64,000 nucleotides of DNA from Chamaecyparis obtusa (taxonomy: Eukaryota > Streptophyta > Pinopsida > Cupressales > Cupressaceae), in the NCBI GenBank assembly GCA_027943335.1, contig BSBK01001304.1:871001-935000 (forward strand), written 5' to 3'. Made by a program: the position numbers and the translations under genes. This document shows, piece after piece, positions 12,141 to 24,189 of the stretch. Within the stretch, counting starts at the first letter, position 1. Every line of letters begins with the position of its first letter. The notes under the pieces are model-generated. The model had not been told where the DNA came from. It was given only the letters and a program-made list of their open reading frames with translations, and searched no databases.

Positions 12141-12169
12141 TTGTATGTGTGTATGTGCGCGCACGTGTG
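12141..12169. repeat. GT-rich microsatellite at the left edge of element A
   Basis: TTGTATGTGTGTATGTGCGC and following GT repeats abut the LTR of element A. The other end of A, at 62322, also abuts a GT microsatellite. A may therefore have inserted into a microsatellite, but no exact TSD can be read in such sequence. Confidence 0.5.
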
Positions 12170-13782
12170 TGTGATGTAACAAAAGCTGGTCACCAAAATG
12201 TAAGTGAACACATAATGTTATCTTAAAAATGAAAAGTTTTGTGTGATCATAAAATGTTGATAGGAATATAAGATGTACCTTTTAACCTCAAATTACCAAA
12301 GGAAGGTCCAAATTTACTAACAATAAGAGGATTCTCAATACATAGATGAATCAATCGATGGAGAATAGGAAGAAAGAGGATAACCTTGTATTACATTATG
12401 GAAAGTGTATATTAAAATCTTAATTGAATTGAAAAAAAATACTAACCTCAAGTATGATAGATCTGGAAAATGTTATTTTCTAATCTCTGTGTATAGTTTT
12501 GGGGAATTCTAGAATTGGATTTGGGCTAGAAATGCAGAAACACAAAAAACCTAGAAACCTTTTTCTTTTTTGAGTGAGTTCATCCTTGACACAAGACAGG
12601 GGTAAGATCTTACCCCAGGGTACAATCTTACCCCAAAAGGTCATCCTTGACCTACACTATTCTGACATAAATTCTATTCACGTATCCCAAAAGTTTGTCG
12701 AAAAGGGTACTTAGATTTGCACTGATATTCATCATCTCACACATGGATCTATAAGTAAAAGGGTTTTTGTTTATTGGATGTGGATTTTTCCTTGGTCAAA
12801 CCCTAGTTTGGAATCAACCTTCAAATGTAATTGAAATTACAATATATAAACAAAGTAAATGGAGCTATTGACCTTGATTATGTTGAAATCCTTGTGAAGG
12901 ATTTAAATCATTGAATCCACAAGTATTGATGCACCAAATGAATGTAGAATTGAATGAAGGATGTCTCAAATCAATTTCACTAGATCTTCAACACCAATCT
13001 TCAGTGGATCTTGGAATAGGAAGAATCTTGGATGAATGTGCATGGAGATATCTTCAACAAGAGGGCTCCAAAGAGATTGAATCCTTCAATGGCTATCAAT
13101 GGATCTCCTTGATTAATTGGATCTTGTTACTAGAATGCTTGGATGATTGAGGATGAATGAATGCTTGAATTATTTCCTTCTCCTTCTTTCTTTCTTGATG
13201 ATTTCTTGATCACTTGATTTCACTTTCCTGAGTTCTATGGATGGTTGATGTGAAAATGAAAGAGGAAGGCTTCCTTCTATACTAGTTTAGGCCAAAAAAT
13301 TCTAGGGAGGCTGACATAGGAGAATTAAATTTCAAATAAGTCTTAACCCCTAGAAATGGACCTAGATTAAATACAATTTAAGTGTTTACCATTCTGATAT
13401 CTGAAACAACTGACCTGGAAGCAAGAAATAAAACTTTCTAAAGCTTGACATCCCAAAACCTCCAAAATTAGAAATTTAAATCTAGGGTCAAGGACAAGGT
13501 CACCTTTGACCTAGGTCAAAGCCAAGGTCATACTTGACATAAGACAAAGTCAAGGCTGACCTTGACCCAAAAGGTCATCCTTAACCTTGCGGTCAAGGAT
13601 CTCAATTTCTCAGGAAAAGGTGCCAGAAAAGAGCTGGAAACAGGTTGAGAGAGAAGCAGAGCATGGGGGGAAAGCTAGATCTAGTGGAAAACCCACTCAA
13701 GGTGCTTGACTTGACCCCATACCACCTACTCAAAGGGCTAAACCTATCCTAAATGGAAGTGCTTCCATTTTTTGATGATACA
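12170..13782 (-). mobile_element. 3' LTR of element A (1613 bp)
   Basis: On the plus strand the LTR starts TGTGATGTAACAAAAG and ends TTTGATGATACA; on the minus strand this is TGTATCATC...ATCACA. It aligns with 43851-45269 followed directly by 62136-62321. The TATA box seen in the other copies is changed here (TAGTATAGAAGG on the minus strand, about 13273-13283). Tracts of ACCTTGACC-type words occur at 13500-13600. Confidence 0.8.
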
Positions 13783-13797
13783 TTTAGCCCCCACTTT
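13783..13797 (-). promoter_or_regulatory. Polypurine tract-like site of element A
   Basis: On the minus strand AAAGTGGGGGCTAAA lies directly before the LTR start TGTATC. G-rich purine tracts of this kind prime plus-strand synthesis in LTR elements and mark the 3' end of the internal region. This fixes the 12170-13782 LTR as the 3' LTR. Confidence 0.65.
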
Positions 13798-14451
13798 AGC
13801 AATGGAATGGACTTGATGAAAACTCTTGGTAAAGGAGATCATAATGAAGAAGATAATCTTATTAAAATAAAAGGGACAAAGAATGCTCAAGCTCCCAAGG
13901 ACTCAAGTATTCATCAACTCCAAGATTACAATAAGAGAGACATCTCTAGAGAGAGAGAGAGAGAGAGAGACTCACCCAATGAGAACTTATGTCCCATTGT
14001 GAACCACATAAGGAAATAGTGCAACTAGAAAGATGGAATTGAATGACCTAGTGAATGTAGCTACTCAACTCATCAAAGATTCACCCCTAGGAATATCCTA
14101 TTCAATAGGAGTAAAATAAAAAATAAAAAAGAGAGATCTAGTCTTAAGGACATCTTCGACCTTAAGTGATCAAAATTTTGAATTTGGAGGGATCAAGAGA
14201 TCCTATAAGATAAAAATCCATGCTTTAAGGATTAGTCACTAATCCATAAAGGGAGAAAAAGAGATTTGAAAAATATGTGTATTGAAAGTGCATGTGTGAA
14301 ATAGGTGAGCAGAGTGTATGCCTACACATTAAAGTTATCACTAACACTTTAACAAGAGGAATGGATTGAACAGAAACATAAAAAGTTCCAATGATTATGT
14401 TTCAACTATGAGAAGCCCCCAAATTAAGACAAATGAAAGGAAATACCACAT
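13783..14451 (-). mobile_element. 3' internal part of element A
   Basis: Non-coding stretch between the A-type PPT and the start of element B. It holds a short (GA)n run at 13951-13970. It is assigned to A because it joins the A 3' LTR on one side and is cut off by the B LTR on the other. Confidence 0.6.
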
Positions 14452-14987
14452 TGTATTCACCCTAAAATGATCACCTAGACTTTGGGCCCCCATTCTCTAA
14501 TATATCAATTTCCTGAATCAATATTTTCAATTTAAATCAATTTCCTTGATCAAATGCTAATTATATCATTTATTTGATTATATTCTATGGATTAACCATT
14601 TTATCCTAAGTATTTATTTAATTAAAATGAATTCCCTCCCCTTTTATTAAATAAAAAGTCCCCACTCTCCTCTTATCCTAAGTTGCACAAATAAAGCATT
14701 ATTCCTATTTTATAAAAAGAAGAAAAGGCTTTTTTGGCTCACATGGGGCACAAAAGTCAACAGTTCTTTCTCATTGGAGGATATTTGTGCACAAGGATTG
14801 ATCCATCTTTCAAGCTCCACTGTTGATCAACTCTTTTTCCTCTTAATCTCCATGGTCCATTTATCTTTAAAAGGAGAGCTCTCTTCTTCTTCTAGGTTCC
14901 ACTTTTTGGCTTCTTCTCTTCTCATTCTAAGGGTCCACTCTTGATGCTAATCTTATGTTGTAGGTTTTCTCGATGACATTAGAGCTT

Positions 14988-16897
14988 TGGAGTGTAATGA
15001 ACCCTTTTTACCCCTAGACCGAAATTCCTTCAGTTAGGCATAAATTAGGGAATCATCGAATAATTAACAACATATAACCATCACTATCATTAAAGTTAGA
15101 GGAAACTATTGAGTGATAAGCTAATGAACATAGTCATATAGAAGATCTCTTCATATAGGGCACATGAATCTTTCTCCTTCCCTTACTATGATCATCATAA
15201 GATGGAAGACTTACAGTGCCAAAGGGCGTGTGAAATAGACTACAAGTGGCTCCTTTTAGGATATCCGTCATGTGCCTGAAATTACTCCACCTCTCCCTCC
15301 ACAAACTCCCTATCCTAAGATATCGTAGTATGAGACGAGATATATCCCTATGTACTATAATTAGAGTAATCTAGATCATATTCCTAAATCATTATTATTT
15401 CCATATATATATAAGATTCATATATCGGTATATATCATTTAAGATTCATATATCTATATATCCCTTGTAATGTTCTCAATTGGTAGTTTACTAGATTTGC
15501 CCTAGAATTCACAATTAAGATTGCAATTAGGAATATCAATTCCCAATGATTAGTTTATGACACTTTTGCATTTAAATCCAATTATATTAAGAACAATCTC
15601 ATATATATATATATAGAAAGATTAGATTAGATCCTTTAGAAATATATTATATTTATATTCCAAATAGATATCTTACATATATAGTTCATATTATTCTATG
15701 ATAAAAATAAATATTTATATTCCATAATGATATTAGTACATAATTAATTATGACAAAGTTGAACCATATATTCTTGTCTTAACCAGTGAGAATACATATT
15801 AATTTGATATAATTTTCATTATTATAAATACTTATTAATTAATTAACATTAATATAATTCTCAGATATATATTGATTACATATATTTATTTTATAACCAA
15901 TTATATATATAGAATTACTTATTTACTAACATATTTAAGTTACATTTGTTTAACTATCTAATATGAATTAATTTCATAATAATATTAGTACATTTCAAAA
16001 TATAAATAAATATATCATTGATTAAATAAACAAAAATAAAGTTACATACCTTTTATAAGAGGGAAGATTCCTCTATTCTAATTTATTTGACCGAATGCCC
16101 TACTTTCCATGTGGACTTACTCTTTTCCTTATTCCCTTAATCCTTTGCTGAATTATCTCTTATTTTAGAAATGGAGATTCTTATTCCATTTTCTTTATAT
16201 ATCTTTAGAATGCTCCGATTACTTCCTTATTTTTCTCCTTTATTTTCTCCTTCATTTTCTCCTATATTTTCTCCTATATTTTCTCCTATATTTTCTCCTT
16301 CAATTTCTCCTCTATTATTTTCTCCCAAGTTTTCCAAATTCCTTCTTAATATTTCTTCTTTTTTCCCTCCGTGATATAATGTCTTTTCCCACTCAATATA
16401 TATATATAAATATGAATAGTCACATCTTTTGAAATATAGTATTAGTATTAATAATTTACGTTTGATTATTATAAAACTCTTTACGGGTGGTATTATTATT
16501 AATAGGCTTCTTTAATACTCTTCATAGATTAATATTATATGTAGATTAGTATTATTAACTATTATATTGATTAAATTAATAGTTGATTATTAATTGATTA
16601 ATATAATAATATTATTACTTAGATATTATCAATAAGGGAAATTAATATTATCTGAGTAATATTACTATATTCACAATATTTAACAATATCAATATCATTA
16701 TCTCAATAATATATTATTATATATTATATTAATATTTTAATAATATATTATTAATAGTATATTTACTATTATTACTTTATTAACATTTGAGTCATGATTA
16801 TTTTCTTTAACTTATTATTTTATATTATAATATTTTACTTCTATGATCGTTATTTATTATTACTAGGTTCTATCCAATAAGGGGTCATGACATGGAG
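14988..16897. mobile_element. Solo LTR E (14993-16892, 1900 bp) with 5-bp TSD
   Basis: The insertion starts TGTAATGAACCC and ends GGGGTCATGACA, so the ends are imperfect inverted repeats with TG...CA. TGGAG is present on both sides (14988-14992 and 16893-16897) and only once in the uninterrupted B LTRs near 38219 and 39439. No internal region, PBS or PPT is present, which is the product expected from LTR-LTR recombination. It is AT-rich and contains a 12-bp tandem repeat at 16240-16320. Transcription direction is not determined. Confidence 0.9.
16240..16320 (+). repeat. 12-bp tandem repeat inside solo LTR E
   Basis: Units of TTTTCTCCTATA and close variants. Read in frame they give a run of Phe-Ser-Pro-Ile, producing a spurious open frame of 67 codons at 16171-16374. 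This is low-complexity LTR sequence, not a gene. Confidence 0.75.
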
Positions 16898-17306
16898 ATC
16901 TTGCTACATTTGGCTTTCATTCATGCATTTAATCTTAGCTTCCCTAGCATTTTAGCTTAGTTTCTTTTATGCTCTAGCTTAACTCACATAACTTAATTAG
17001 CAAGGCTTGTAACACTTTCATTTCTATAGCTTAGTTGCATTCTTTCATCTTTATCTTAGCATAGCTACATTGCATTTCCATTTGTGAATCTTGAATATAT
17101 TGGCATTCTTTCCTTTGTCTCTTTGAGTCTCCCATTATGTGGTTTACTAGAAAGGTTGCATGCTTAATAGCTCTAGCTGAGAGCCCTATAAACACCCTTG
17201 TGATTCCATGCCTAGGGATCTCTAGGTCACTTTCTCAAGGATTCCAATCCATGGATTCTCTTGGAAGTAATGGCTTAGAGAAGTGCACATTTTGAGTGTA
17301 CATTTT

Positions 17307-17323
17307 TGGCACCCACCATGGGG
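17307..17323 (+). promoter_or_regulatory. Primer binding site of element B
   Basis: TGGCACCCACCATGGGG starts four bases after the LTR end. The copy after LTR 3 reads TGGCTCCCACCGTGGGG (39831-39847). Both resemble the complement of the 3' end of plant tRNA-Lys (TGGCGCCCA..GTGGGG type). Confidence 0.7.
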
Positions 17324-19920
17324 AAGAACACTTCTATTTTGCCTTTATTTTTCATGCATTTCCGCTAATTTTTCATCATGTTTAGCTTGTTGTTTCGGAT
17401 TTTTTTTTGTTTTCTCTGATAGAGTATCGTAAGATAGTTTTCTAGTGTCGTGCGATAGTTCTTCATATACCCCTATGATACTTTTCTAGTAAAAGTATCA
17501 CACACCCATACAGGACTCTGTTGCATAGTCATACAAAACTCTATCACTTGGATATAGTGCAAACTATCATACAGAAAAAGAGTATCACACTCCTATACTA
17601 CGAAGTATCCTATGAAACTATTTCTGACAGATCTGTCTCCCAGGCCTGGTAGTGAGTGATTTTGATACTTTTTTTGCAAGATTTGGATTTTTTTGCTTTC
17701 TGGTTTTGACTTGCTATGTTAGGAAAAAGATTCATCTTCAAATTTTACTTGGTTTTATTGTGCTAACCTTTGTGGGCCTAACAAGTTGTTCTTGTAAGTG
17801 TGCCCTAATTTCTTGCATCATTTTCTAAAAGAACGCATGTCAAAGCTTCAAATTCACAAGGGCTACTAATCCTTTTTGCAGGGCTGCCCAAAGCATAAAA
17901 AACAATCCAGTGCTTGTTCATTTATTTCATTTTAAGTGTGGCATTATACTAGTTCTTGTTTTCTAGGAACTTAATATCTTGTAATTAGAGTCTTTTGGTG
18001 ATAGGAAATTATGCTCTTCACCCTTGTGGTGAACCAAAAATCCTGACCCATCTCTAGATTTTGAAAGAAAGAGGGCTAATTGAACATTGCTTGGTGTTTT
18101 TGGGAACATGTTTTGAGCTAGGAGAGTATGCTCTTCACCCTTGAGGTGAACCAAAAATCTTGACCCTCAAAGGTTGATCCACTTCTTGTTTAGCCTATAA
18201 TCCTTTAGCAGGCCTGGTCTTGAGAAATCAAGAGGAACGAGCCAAGTGGGGACAAGCTAATACTTGGCTATTCTAACCCACTATAAAATCAAGGCTATCA
18301 AGGACACAAAACCTTGGTAGATGTAGTACTTGTCTTTGTTTAGTGTGAGTACTTGTGGGATTGTGACCATGAGGAAAATGCTAAGCAAGAATGCTTAAGG
18401 TACTCTTGTGGCCATGAGGTCTATTACTTGCCGCAAGGTAAGGAGTCCCTTTGGGAAGAAAGAGGAGTATTATGAATGGAAGCCCTTATTAAGAACCATA
18501 GATAGAAGCTACCCAATTTTACCGCTTAACATCCTGGTGCAAGGATTAATCCTAGTGGACTAACCTGGATCACCCCAAGATTAGTCACCATTTGTGTTCC
18601 TTTGGTTGTGTCATTGGCACTTCCATGACAAAGCCAATATCTATTGTGGGCAACCACTTTATGTGAGGCAATGGGACATCAAGTGTGGGCCAAGTTGTTG
18701 AGTATTGAGCCTTTGTCTTTCTAGGCTAGTAAGTGCTTGATTTGTCTTCACTATGATCTACCTATGTAAATGTTCTTGAACATTAAACTTCATGGTAGTG
18801 CTCATAGGATTTTTCTGCTTTGATATACCAAGTGCTTGTCTTGACAAGGTTGCTTTTCCCCATGTTCAAATGTTTTATGACACATTTGATCACTTACTCT
18901 TTGCAAACCTATCTATTTTTTGCTACTACTGCATTTGAAATTGAGAAATTGTACAAATTACCTTCAACTTTGATCAAGTTTCCTTCAAAACTATTTTTTA
19001 CACATTCACTGGTCAAGAGTCATATGATACTGAACAATCATCACACACTAGTCAGAGTTTTATCATTTGATACTTCATTGCTAGTTTTGTATCATCTACA
19101 TGCTATACATTTTATCACACCACTTGCCTAGATTCTAATGCACTGCTTCTTGCGACATATTGTCTGGACAAGAAATATCATGCTACTATACTATGAACTA
19201 TCATCCTGAAACATCTTACTATCTTTCTATTGTCTGTAATTTGAAGCTGATTTGTGTCATTTCCAATCTTCCTTGGTCAGTCCAGGTCAGATCTTAGGTG
19301 CTATGACATGTTTCTCAACATCCAATTGAACTTAAATGGTATCATTTTTTACAAAATGACTCTTGGTCTTCTTTCTTCCACATCTCCCATGTCTTCCTAA
19401 TCTCCCATTTTCATCATTTCTCTTCTTCCTTCATGTTTCTTCTTCTTCTACCTAAAATCTTCATGTCTTCTTGATTCTTTTCCTCTTATTTTCTAGTCTA
19501 CCTTCTATTCATCTCTTCTGTCACTTCCATGCTTGATTCCTCTTCTTCTAGAATCATGAATTTCAACTATCTTGTTATGGAACCGCTCTTAACAAAAGAT
19601 GATCTTGAACTCATTGCGCAATTTGAAGAGAATTATTCCTCCTTGAATCTTGCTCTAAACTCTAAGTTCGTTCTAATTCCTATATACATTTTTCCATTTA
19701 TTGATCCATTCACATAATTTGTTTCCCTCTTTGGTCCATTTTAACATTTATGGTTGACTTTCCTACTTATCCTTCCAATTTTTCCATCTAGCCACTTAAT
19801 ACTTCTTGGAACCCCCGCATTCTAACTTGGAATTAATCCTTATGGATATAGGTCAAACATGGGGCTGAGCTATACGGGTGGAATATGGGCCTAACTATAT
19901 CTGAAGGAGTTAATTTTTGC
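17324..19920 (+). other. 5' internal region of element B, non-coding
   Basis: The first 150 bases match the sequence after LTR 3 (39848-40000), so this is B-derived. It holds repeated words such as TATCGTAAGATAG and GTGCGATAG (17420-17600) and a diverged direct repeat AGGTGAACCAAAAATC..GACC at about 18030 and 18143. No coding frame with recognisable motifs. A short frame at 19529-19717 has an ATG and an acidic stretch but no support. Confidence 0.5.
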
Positions 19921-20510
19921 AGGTTTCAAGGCCCGTTGTAAAGTATTTTCTTTTTCCTACTCTTTACAGTCGGCTCTTTCTAATTTTGATACCTAAATCA
20001 CAATAAAAGGAGACCTCGTCCCCTCATTTTCACATCCACAATTCATGATCTCTAAATACAAGAAGGCTATTGTGCATTTAAAGATTTCAATTAAGCAACA
20101 ATTCATTCATAATTTTGGTAGGTTTCAAGGCCCGATGTAAGGTATTTTCTTTTTCCTAATCTCTACAGTTGGCTCTTTCTAATTTTGATACCTAAATCAC
20201 AATAAAAGAAGACCTCTTTCCCTCATTTTCACATCCACAATTCATCATCTCTAAATATAAGAAGGCTATTGTGCATTCAAAGAGTTCAATTAAGCAATAA
20301 TTCATTCATAATTTTGGTAGGTTTCAAGGCCCGATGTAAAGTATTTTATTTTTCCTACTCTGTACAGTCGGGTCTTTCTAATTTTGATACCTAAATCGCA
20401 ATAAAAGGAAACCTCTTCCCCTCATTTTCACATCCACAATTCATGATCTCTAAATACAAGAAGGCTATTGTGCATTCAAAGAGTTCAATTAAGCAATAAT
20501 TCATTCATTG
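19921..20510 (+). repeat. Triplicated 199-bp repeat before the RING pseudogene
   Basis: Three head-to-tail copies start at 19921, 20120 and 20319 (AGGTTTCAAGGCCCG each time), an exact 199-bp period. Each contains CAATAAAAG or a close variant (20001, about 20200, about 20399), a pyrimidine-rich CCTC..CCTCATTTTCACATCC stretch and ATTCATCATCTCTAAATA-like sequence. The third copy runs straight into the pseudogene start about 35 bases later. The layout, a TATA-like word followed by a leader, suggests a multiplied promoter or 5' leader, but this is inference. Confidence 0.75.
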
Positions 20511-20542
20511 AAAGTTTTGAATTCATAAAGCAGTTAAAAAAG

Positions 20543-21730
20543 ATGGCAGAGCAAGGACACGCAGAGTAGATCGTCAATAATGAGGTAGGAGAAGGTTCTA
20601 ATGTAAGAGATGCTCTTAGGCGCCGTCTCAGCGGCATAAAAGATCGTGCTCATGAATTGGAAAGAAAATTTTACAAGTTTCCTTCGGAATTGGACCCGAG
20701 TGATGATTTTGCACATCATGTTGAAGCCTTCGAAAGAGAATTACATTCATTACAGAAGGATTTATACTCCTTCGAACTCCAAGTAGACAACTGTATATGT
20801 GAGAATCCCACTGAATGCAGAGCACACTTGTGTCATCCATTGGACAAGATGGATAATATTTTGATTGACGTGAAAACTCTAATTGATGTACAAAGGTTGG
20901 AGGCAATAGGGGACAGACAGCCGATGCTGAGAGATGTAATACAAGTAGTAGAAGGCCTACCTGACCAAAAGAATACTGAAAATCATCAAAATGAAAATAT
21001 TCGATGTAAGATTTGTGGGGCTAAATGTTCTGAAGGTGTCTCTTGTCATTTGCCTTGCAATGAAGGCATCCTTTTTCATAGGAATTGAATAGGAAGACAG
21101 TTTGAATTGATTGCCAGCATAATATGTCAAGCTTATGAATTGAAAAGTGAAATTGATAGACAAAAAATTGTTTACGAAGCTGACCGTGATAATCAAGCTG
21201 ATCATTATGCAATTGAACTTTACATGTTTGTGAGAGTTCTCGAATCATTAGGGCAAGCGTTTTACTGGTACCGAACCAAAATTGACAAATGTAAATGCGT
21301 TAATCGCAGCCATGAATGCGGAAGATACATGGATGTACTGGAAAGGTTCAATAATGATTCCCATGAAATAATAAATCTGATTAGGGAATGCTGGTCAGAC
21401 GATCTGAAAGAAAGAGTGGAGAGACAGTTGGAGAGAAAAACAATGCAAGTTGTAGAAGGCCTCCCAGCTATAAACATTAGTGAGAATCATGTCAATGAAA
21501 ATGTTGTATGTGCGATTTGCTTAACTAAATTTAAAGAAGGAGAAGAGGAATGTCATTTGCCTTGCAATGAAGGCCACATATTTCACAGGAATTGCATTGA
21601 AAAATGGATGAAAAGGGAAAATCATTGCCCCTTCGACAGGAAGTCCGCATATCGGCCGAAAGAGTCTATTTATGATGCAACCATCCAAAGACTTGAGATG
21701 TTGGAGTCAGCTCAAAATTTAGGAAACTGA
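20543..21730 (+). pseudogene. Tandemly duplicated RING-finger protein, pseudogene
   Basis: One reading frame of 395 codons runs from ATG 20543 to TGA 21728-21730, broken by TAG at codon 9 and TGA at codon 182. The protein is an internal duplication with a period of about 168 residues. Each half has a charged helical region, then QVVEGLP, then NEN and a RING. RING 2 (from Cys 323) reads CAIC...CHLPCNEGHIFHRNC...CPFD: the C3-H-H-C pattern is present but the last Cys is Asp. RING 1 (from Cys 155) has lost one His (GILFH) and ends at the second stop, where RING 2 has Cys. RING proteins of this layout are usually E3 ubiquitin ligases. The promoter-like 199-bp repeats lie just upstream. With two stops it is unlikely to make the full product. 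Confidence 0.75.
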
Positions 21731-23559
21731 TGAACGGTGATATTGTTTTGATAAAAATATTTTTATTGATAGAACTTGAATATTTGAAATAATTTTATTT
21801 TGAAAATTCCAATAAGTTGTAAAATAATATTTCTGCACCTATCAAATATAAATACATATCATTTATTTTATTTTATTTTATTAAACACTAATATATATAT
21901 TTTTAATAGGTATAATTAATAATATACATATTTATTTTAAGAATTATGTAAAGGGATGTATGATATTTATATATTATTTCACTTTTAAAAATATCCTATT
22001 TTTATACAATCCAATCATAGAGAATTGAAAGGGAAATCCCAAAAGTAAAGAGAATCCAATTTTTCTATCGCTGCCAATGGCAAATGCTTTCAACAGCACA
22101 ACACAACAAGTCAAGGATCTACTATTGGTGATATGTACACGTACGAAATTAGACTAAAAGGTTTTCTCTCAGAAGAAAAATTGCTGCGAACTTTTAGATT
22201 ATATATATTATTGTTTAGCTGCTGTCAAAAATAAATGGCAGTTATACGTCACAATGCTCGATTTTACTTGATGTAAGAGTTTTATGTTTCATGTTTTAAG
22301 AAAAACAATTCCCATCTGATTTGGGAGTGAATGATGTTTAATGTTTTTATGAAATAATCTGATCGGTAGCTATGATCTCATTTGAATTTTAAGTTCAAAA
22401 CACCCTTAAGTAGTTTTGCTAATATAAAATACTATACACCACTCAGTAGTTTTCTATGATGAGGAGCGGAATGAATATCAAGACTTCCCTTAATAGAGTG
22501 CATATTAAATACATATATCTGATCTCTTTTAATCAATATAGAGATTTGCAATTTTAGATGTCATAGTTCTGATCTATTTATGCTATCTTTATGTGATTTT
22601 GAATTTTTAAGACTCATTTCAAAACATTCAACAATCAGGGGTGTGGAATTCCTTCACCTCAATAATGAAATATGAAGCAGATATGTGTAGCCATAGACAT
22701 TGTCCAATAATAATTCATAATAAATTGATAACTGAGAAAGACTAGAGGGACAAATGTAGAAAATGACAATGATATGAATAGATTTATGGAATGCTTTTCA
22801 ATAGTGTGAAGAAAACTAGTTTAATTTTTTTGGGAATTAAAGTTAACAATTCTTAATTCCAAGCTTAATTTAATATGATAAATAATCTAGTTTATATCAA
22901 AATAAGAGTTAATGGTTTCAAATTGGCAGAAATTATTTTATTACATTTTTATTTAATTTTGAAATTGTTAAATATCAAAATTGGTTTTTTTTTATATCAA
23001 TTGAATATCAATGAATATAAAGAATGTTGTTTATAAACATAAAGATAATATTTTTAGTTTTAAAAAATGAAAGTTTACACGCTTAAACAAATATTTTTAA
23101 AAATATAAAACTCTTAAGTTTTCAATTTCTAAATTTTAATCATAAAATATAAAGTTTGTAAATTTATAAACTTAATGTGAGCTTAGGGTTTGATAAATAT
23201 TTAATTATATTTTTGTTTAATTACCATTAAGGGTAAGCTTGTATTAGGTATATGTTTAGATTTTAATTATCATTAGTTTTAAGGTTGAAGTAAAAGAATT
23301 ATTACTACTCCTTATCTAAGTTACCACCATAATCCTAAAAACTACCCTTCACCTATTCTCGAGATAAGGATTTCCTTATCTACTCCATCCGTTACTTTGT
23401 TTTCCAATTGATCTGCTATCTTATTTGCATGTCTATAGATATTATTGATTGTTTAGTGCAAAATAGTAGATAAAATTTCTATTAGTTCTCATTATCTGAA
23501 AATGTCTTGTCCTTTCTACCCAACATATTCCTACTGTTAAGTACCTCCACTATATAAAC
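21731..23559. other. AT-rich non-coding DNA after the RING pseudogene
   Basis: No sustained reading frame and no LTR or TIR ends found. Contains long A/T runs (21850-21920, 22860-23200). Could include the pseudogene's old 3' flank, since no element boundary is visible at 21731. Confidence 0.4.
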
Positions 23560-24110
23560 TTCTAAATTAATAAAAAAAAATTATATGTCTAACTTTGAAT
23601 CTCTACATATTCTCCCATTCATTTCCTTCCATAACTGGACCGTATTAGCATTAAGGGAGCAATCGTCCAACTTTTTCTATATAGGTCATTACTTGTGTTC
23701 CTTGGACAGGTCTTTAGGAGTCCTTTAATATCATTTTGAAGAGAAGATTGCCAATAATTAATAGCTTCTCCACCAGCCATTTCCAATACTTACTTGAATA
23801 CTCACACCCCAACAATAGATAATCCACATCTTCAATATCCTTTTCACAAAGAGCACATCTTGATGGCCCGCTAAAACCTATCTTAGTAAGCTATTCTGCT
23901 ATAAGAATTTTCTTTTGCAAAGCTTCCCATGTGAACATACTAGCCTTTGGAAAATAATTTTTGTGCCCACATAGGTCTATCGAAGTTCATTTTTCCTTGT
24001 TAAATTATTTTGATGAAGATCAAAACCTTCTTTTGCACTATATTTACCATTTTTTTCTTTTTACCAAATTACTGTATCTTCCCCTCTTCTTGGGGTTATA
24101 GTTCTATTTT
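23560..24110 (-). pseudogene. LINE 3' fragment, second copy (zf-RVT region)
   Basis: This segment repeats 24700-25262 with an offset of about 1164 bp and the same minus-strand orientation. It covers the zinc-binding region that follows RT in plant L1-type LINEs, with several stops and frameshifts. It ends near the A-rich stretch at 23570. The copy is more decayed than its partner. Confidence 0.6.
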
Positions 24111-24189
24111 TTAACATATCTCTAAGGAGGTCTAAGAATCGCCTAGGGAGATTAAGATGATCTAAAGGTTTCCATTTCCATCCTTCTTT

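Larger units (their letters stand above)
14452..17302 (+). mobile_element. 5' LTR of element B, split by solo LTR E
   Basis: Starts TGTATTCACCCTAAAATG and ends GAGTGTACA. The parts 14452-14992 and 16898-17302 together make 946 bp and match LTRs 2 and 3 at 37686 and 38893 throughout, including the block GGGGCACAAAAGTCAA and the join AGAGCTTTGGAGATCTT that is broken here by E. Confidence 0.85.

Noticed and set aside
12165..12174. Exact TSD for element A
   Set aside because: Both flanks are GT-rich microsatellite, so a 5-bp match would be meaningless; the flanks read GTGTG and ATATG.
12911..14019. Short plus-strand frames at 12911-13150 and 13753-14019
   Set aside because: They lie antisense within the LTR and 3' internal part of element A and are not conserved in its second LTR.
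16171..16374. 67-codon frame with Phe-Ser-Pro-Ile repeats
   Set aside because: Produced by a 12-bp tandem repeat inside solo LTR E; no other support.
21107..21730. Second half of the RING gene as a separate intact 207-residue gene
   Set aside because: It has no ATG at its head, stays in frame with the first half, and the preceding stop falls at the position of a RING cysteine, so one disabled gene is the better reading.
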